Source of the DNA: Microlunatus capsulatus
Lineage (GTDB): Bacteria; Actinomycetota; Actinomycetes; Propionibacteriales; Propionibacteriaceae
Assembly: GCF_017876495.1 (NCBI RefSeq)
Contig: NZ_JAGIOB010000001.1
Coordinates: 2,666,001-2,730,000, forward strand
Direction: 5' to 3'
Length of the DNA stretch: 64,000 nt
Shown here: one piece after another, positions 60,881 through 64,000 of the stretch
Layout: each line of letters opens with the position of its first letter
Position numbering within the stretch: position 1 is the stretch's first letter
Translations under genes and position numbers: made by a program
The notes under the pieces: generated by a model
Told to the model about the DNA's origin: nothing
What the model saw: the letters and a program-made list of their open reading frames with translations, nothing else
Databases searched by the model: none

Positions 60881-62619
60881 GCAGCCCCGAGCAGCCCCGC
60901 GTCCCCTCCACCGGAGCCGTCCTCGCCCGGGAACCCGGCTGGTGGCGGTCCGCCGTCGTCTACCAGATCTACCCGCGGTCCTTCGCCGACAGCAACGGCG
61001 ACGGCATCGGCGACATCCCGGGCATCACGGCCAAGGTGGACTACCTGGCCTCGCTGGGGGTCGACGTCGTCTGGCTGTCCCCGGTCTACGCCTCCCCGCA
61101 GGACGACAACGGGTACGACATCTCCGACTACGAGGACATCGACCCGACGTTCGGCTCGCTGGCCGACCTCGACGCGCTGATCGCGGCGCTGCACGCCCGC
61201 GGCATGAAGCTCGTGATGGACCTCGTCGTCAACCACACCTCCGACGAGCACGCCTGGTTCCAGGAGTCGCGCGACCCGGCCTCGCCCAAGCGCGACTGGT
61301 ACTGGTGGCGGGCGGCGCGCGAGGGCTCCGAGCCCGGCGCCGAGTGGGCCGAGCCCACCAACTGGGCGTCCTTCTTCTCCGGCTCCGCCTGGCAGCTCGA
61401 CGAGCGGAGCGGTGAGTACTACCTGCACCTGTTCAGCCGGAAGCAGCCCGACCTCAACTGGGAGAACCCGGAGGTCCGCCAGGCCGTCTACGCGATGATG
61501 AACCGCTGGGTGGACCGCGGGGTCGACGGCTTCCGGATGGACGTCATCAACCTCATCTCCAAGCAGCCCGGCCTGGCCGACGGCGAGGCCGCGCCCGGCC
61601 GCCGCTTCGCGCCGGCGTTCGAGCGCTTCGCCAACGGCCCGCGGCTGGAGGAGTTCCTGCAGGAGATGAACGCCGCCGTCGGCCTCGACGCGCGGCACCT
61701 GCTGACCGTCGGGGAGATGCCCGGCTCCACCATCGAGCTGGCCCGCCGGGTGACCGACCCGGCCAACGCGGAGCTCAACATGGTCTTCACCTTCGAGCAC
61801 GTCGGCCTGGACGCGCAGCCCGGCGGCACCAAGTGGGACCTCGCCCCGCTGCACCTGCCGGTCCTCAAGCAGAACCTCGCCTCCTGGCAGGAGGGGCTGG
61901 CCGGGGTCGGCTGGAACTCCCTCTACTGGGACAACCACGACCAGCCGCGGGCGGTGTCGCGGTTCGGCGACGACAGCGCCGAGTTCCGCGTGGTCTCGGC
62001 GAAGACGCTGGCCACCGTGCAGCACCTGCACCAGGGCACGCCCTACGTCTACCAGGGCGAGGAGCTGGGGATGACGAACACCCAGTTCGTCGACATCAGC
62101 TCCTACCGCGACATCGAGTCGGTGAACTACCACGCCGAGGCGATGAGCCTGGGCCTGGAGGCCGAGACGGTGATGCGCTCGCTCGCCGCGCGCAGCCGCG
62201 ACAACGCCCGGACGCCGGTGCAGTGGGACGACACCTCCCACGCCGGCTTCACCCAGGGCATCCCGTGGCTCCCGGTGAACCCGAACTACGTGTACGTCAA
62301 CGCCGCGGCGGCCGTGGCCGACGAGGACTCGACGTTCCACCACCTCCGCCGGCTCATCGCGCTGCGGCACGAGCTGCCCGTCGTCGTCGAGGGCCGCTTC
62401 GCCCTGCTGCTGCCCGACCACGAGCAGCTCTGGGCCTTCACCCGGACGCTGGGGGAGCAGGTGCTGCTCGTCGTGGCCAACTGCTCCTCGCTGCCGGCGA
62501 CGGTGCCGGCGGGCGCGCTGCCCGACGTCACCGGGGCGCGGCTGCTCCTCAGCACCCACCCGGGCGCGGCCTCGGCCGAGCTGGCGCCGTGGGAGTCCCG
62601 CGTCCACCTGGTGGGCTGA
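60877..62619 (+). CDS. GH13 oligo-1,6-glucosidase / alpha-glucosidase
   Basis: 580 aa. The four GH13 regions are visible: DLVVNHTSDEH, GFRMDVIN (nucleophile Asp; the following Val favours alpha-1,6 bonds), VGEMPG (acid/base Glu) and YWDNHDQPR. The N-terminal WWRSAVVYQIYPRSFADSNGDGIGD motif with calcium-like Asp residues fits GH13 subfamily 31. There is no signal peptide, so it is cytoplasmic and acts on isomaltose-type oligosaccharides. GTG overlaps the HD gene stop. Confidence 0.94.
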   Translation: MSSPEQPRVPSTGAVLAREPGWWRSAVVYQIYPRSFADSNGDGIGDIPGITAKVDYLASLGVDVVWLSPVYASPQDDNGYDISDYEDIDPTFGSLADLDALIAALHARGMKLVMDLVVNHTSDEHAWFQESRDPASPKRDWYWWRAAREGSEPGAEWAEPTNWASFFSGSAWQLDERSGEYYLHLFSRKQPDLNWENPEVRQAVYAMMNRWVDRGVDGFRMDVINLISKQPGLADGEAAPGRRFAPAFERFANGPRLEEFLQEMNAAVGLDARHLLTVGEMPGSTIELARRVTDPANAELNMVFTFEHVGLDAQPGGTKWDLAPLHLPVLKQNLASWQEGLAGVGWNSLYWDNHDQPRAVSRFGDDSAEFRVVSAKTLATVQHLHQGTPYVYQGEELGMTNTQFVDISSYRDIESVNYHAEAMSLGLEAETVMRSLAARSRDNARTPVQWDDTSHAGFTQGIPWLPVNPNYVYVNAAAAVADEDSTFHHLRRLIALRHELPVVVEGRFALLLPDHEQLWAFTRTLGEQVLLVVANCSSLPATVPAGALPDVTGARLLLSTHPGAASAELAPWESRVHLVG

Positions 62620-62622
62620 GGC

Positions 62623-64000
62623 GTGCCCGTGCCCGCGCAGCAGGAGCGGCTCCGGGCCGCGGTCGACGCCGTGGTGCCGGCCGGCCTGACCCCCGCGGCC
62701 TCGGCCGTCGGCGTCGCGGACTTCCTGGTGTCGGAGGCGGTCGGCTCCTACGGCTGGGCCGCGCGGGTGGGGGCGGTGCTGGACCGGCTCGACGTGGCCG
62801 CGGCGGAGCGCGGCGGGACCGGCGGCTTCGCCGGCCTGACCGGCGCGGCGCAGCAGGAGGTGCTCGCCGGCCTCCTCGGCGAGCCCGACGTCGGCTGGTT
62901 CGCGACCACCGTCGGGGCGGCCTACTACGCCGACCCGGCCTCGGGCGGCAACGTCGCGGACGCGTGGGGGCCGCTCGGCTGGACGCCCGACCCGCCCGGC
63001 GGCTGGCCGGACGTGGCCGTGCCGCCGGAGGACCGGCGGGCGGTCATCGGGCACGCCGACGTCCGCGAGCGCTACGACGCGGTGGTGATCGGCTCCGGCG
63101 CCGGCGGCGGCGTGGCGGCCGCCGAGCTGACGGCGGCCGGCCGGACCGTGCTGGTCGTCGAGCGCGGCGGCTTCCCCGACCGGGCCCACCTCGCCGAGGA
63201 CCACCTGCGCAACGCCCGGACCGACATCGGCCTGGACCACCGGACCCTGGTGCCCTCGCGCGGCAACCCGCGGACCCTCGAGATCGGCGGCCGGACCGAG
63301 ACCGTCTCGCCGTGGGACCCGCGGTGGGGGAGCAACGCCAACACCGTCGGCGGCGGCACCCGGGTCTACGGCGCGCAGGCCTGGCGCTTCGTGCCCGAGG
63401 ACTTCACCATGGCCAGCACCTACGGCGTGCCCGAGGGCAGCGCCCTCGCCGACTGGCCCGTCTCCTACGACGCCATGGAGCCGTTCTACAGCCGGGCGGA
63501 GTGGGAGATCGGGGTCAGCGGCAGCACCGCCGGCGACGCGGCCCTGGCGCACCGGTCACGGGACTTCCCGATGCCCCCGATGCCGCTCACCGCGCCCGCG
63601 CGGCTGCTGGCCGAGGCCGGGTCGCGGCTGGGGATCCAGACGCTGGCCGTGCCGCTCGCGGTGAACTCGACGCCCTACGACGGCCGCCCCGCCTGCGCCC
63701 GCTGCCGGCAGTGCGTCGGCTTCGCCTGCCCCGTCGAGGCCAAGAACGGCTCCCACAACACGACGCTGGTCCGCGCCGCGGCGACCGGCCGGCTGCACCT
63801 GCTGCTGGGCACCCGCGCCGAGCGGCTGACCTTCGACCGGGCGGGCCGGGTGACCGGCGTCGTGCTGGTGGCCGAGGTCGAGGGCCGCCGCTGGCGCACC
63901 GAGGTGGCCGCCGCGGACGTCGTCGTCTCCGCCGGCGCCGTGGAGTCGGCGCGCTTCCTGCTCACCAGCACCAGCGACCGCGAGCCGCACGGGGCGGGGA
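62623..64000 (+). CDS. GMC oxidoreductase with N-terminal gluconate-dehydrogenase subunit-3-like domain (partial)
   Basis: The frame runs from GTG 62623 off the end of the window (459 codons seen). Residues 1-130 are a helical domain like subunit 3 of membrane gluconate 2-dehydrogenase (AAVDAVVPAGLTPAASAVG, LTGAAQQEVLAGLLGEPD). The FAD-binding GMC domain starts at about residue 150 (YDAVVIGSGAGGGVAAAELTAAG, then VVERGG). Later come NTVGGGTRVYGAQAWRF and a Cys cluster CARCRQCVGFACPVEAKNGS. It probably oxidises a sugar or sugar derivative. Fusion of the two usually separate parts is the odd feature. No stop was found. Confidence 0.85.
   Translation, partial: MPVPAQQERLRAAVDAVVPAGLTPAASAVGVADFLVSEAVGSYGWAARVGAVLDRLDVAAAERGGTGGFAGLTGAAQQEVLAGLLGEPDVGWFATTVGAAYYADPASGGNVADAWGPLGWTPDPPGGWPDVAVPPEDRRAVIGHADVRERYDAVVIGSGAGGGVAAAELTAAGRTVLVVERGGFPDRAHLAEDHLRNARTDIGLDHRTLVPSRGNPRTLEIGGRTETVSPWDPRWGSNANTVGGGTRVYGAQAWRFVPEDFTMASTYGVPEGSALADWPVSYDAMEPFYSRAEWEIGVSGSTAGDAALAHRSRDFPMPPMPLTAPARLLAEAGSRLGIQTLAVPLAVNSTPYDGRPACARCRQCVGFACPVEAKNGSHNTTLVRAAATGRLHLLLGTRAERLTFDRAGRVTGVVLVAEVEGRRWRTEVAAADVVVSAGAVESARFLLTSTSDREPHGAG

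Overview
The window is very GC-rich, almost every gene uses G or C at codon third positions, GTG starts and 4-bp GTGA/ATGA overlaps are common, and many core genes have a -10 hexamer only 6-7 nt before the start codon. Together with whiB, a CRP of the mycobacterial type, DUF1707 and NADPH-F420 reductase genes, this indicates an actinobacterium. The gene order ponA2-whiB4-ArsA pair ... DUF4177-RidA-Nudix-MBL ... crp-nth-TlpA-CoA Nudix matches, from memory, the Mycobacterium tuberculosis Rv3671c-Rv3683 region. A soil genus of the Propionibacteriales or a neighbouring order is plausible but not proven.

Layout. 1-9.2 kb: Tad/Flp pilus locus (cpaB, a cpaE-tadE fusion, tadE-like, cpaF, tadB, tadC), a NarL-type two-component pair, the Flp pilin and a TadG-like protein. 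9.3-11.5 kb: three convergent, unrecognised envelope genes. 11.6-17.1 kb: DUF192, K+/H+ antiporter, LytR_C protein, a conserved small protein, HerA-like ATPase and several small genes, including a predicted 27-aa microprotein behind a clear promoter. 17.1-21.2 kb: PLP decarboxylase-like enzyme, GPH sugar symporter, a tandem repeat array and a GH172 (DUF2961) glycosidase.

21.9-24.0 kb: a two-gene cassette with less biased codon use, next to the 3' end of tRNA-Ser. The first gene has features reminiscent of bacterial gasdermins, and the second encodes a HELGH metallopeptidase. This is the best candidate for an undescribed system. 24.2-36.2 kb: tRNA-Ser, SRP RNA, HAD hydrolase, DUF72, dnaX-ybaB-recR, a Gfo/Idh oxidoreductase, DUF1707, lysC, tRNA-Pro, metallophosphoesterase and yqeY. 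36.3-42.3 kb: ponA2-like PBP, whiB4, two ArsA-like ATPases and an F420 reductase.

42.3-52.3 kb: an accessory sugar cluster (SDR, GH36 alpha-galactosidase, Zn-alcohol dehydrogenase, CUT1 ABC importer, IclR regulator, enolase-family dehydratase, aldose-epimerase-like protein). It sits inside the otherwise conserved block and probably supports uptake and oxidative catabolism of an alpha-galactoside. 52.4-64 kb: DUF4177, RidA, Nudix, MBL, TrhO-like, HtrA protease, crp, nth, TlpA-like lipoprotein, CoA Nudix, HD-like protein, GH13 oligo-1,6-glucosidase, and a GMC oxidoreductase fused to a gluconate-dehydrogenase subunit-3-like domain that runs off the end.
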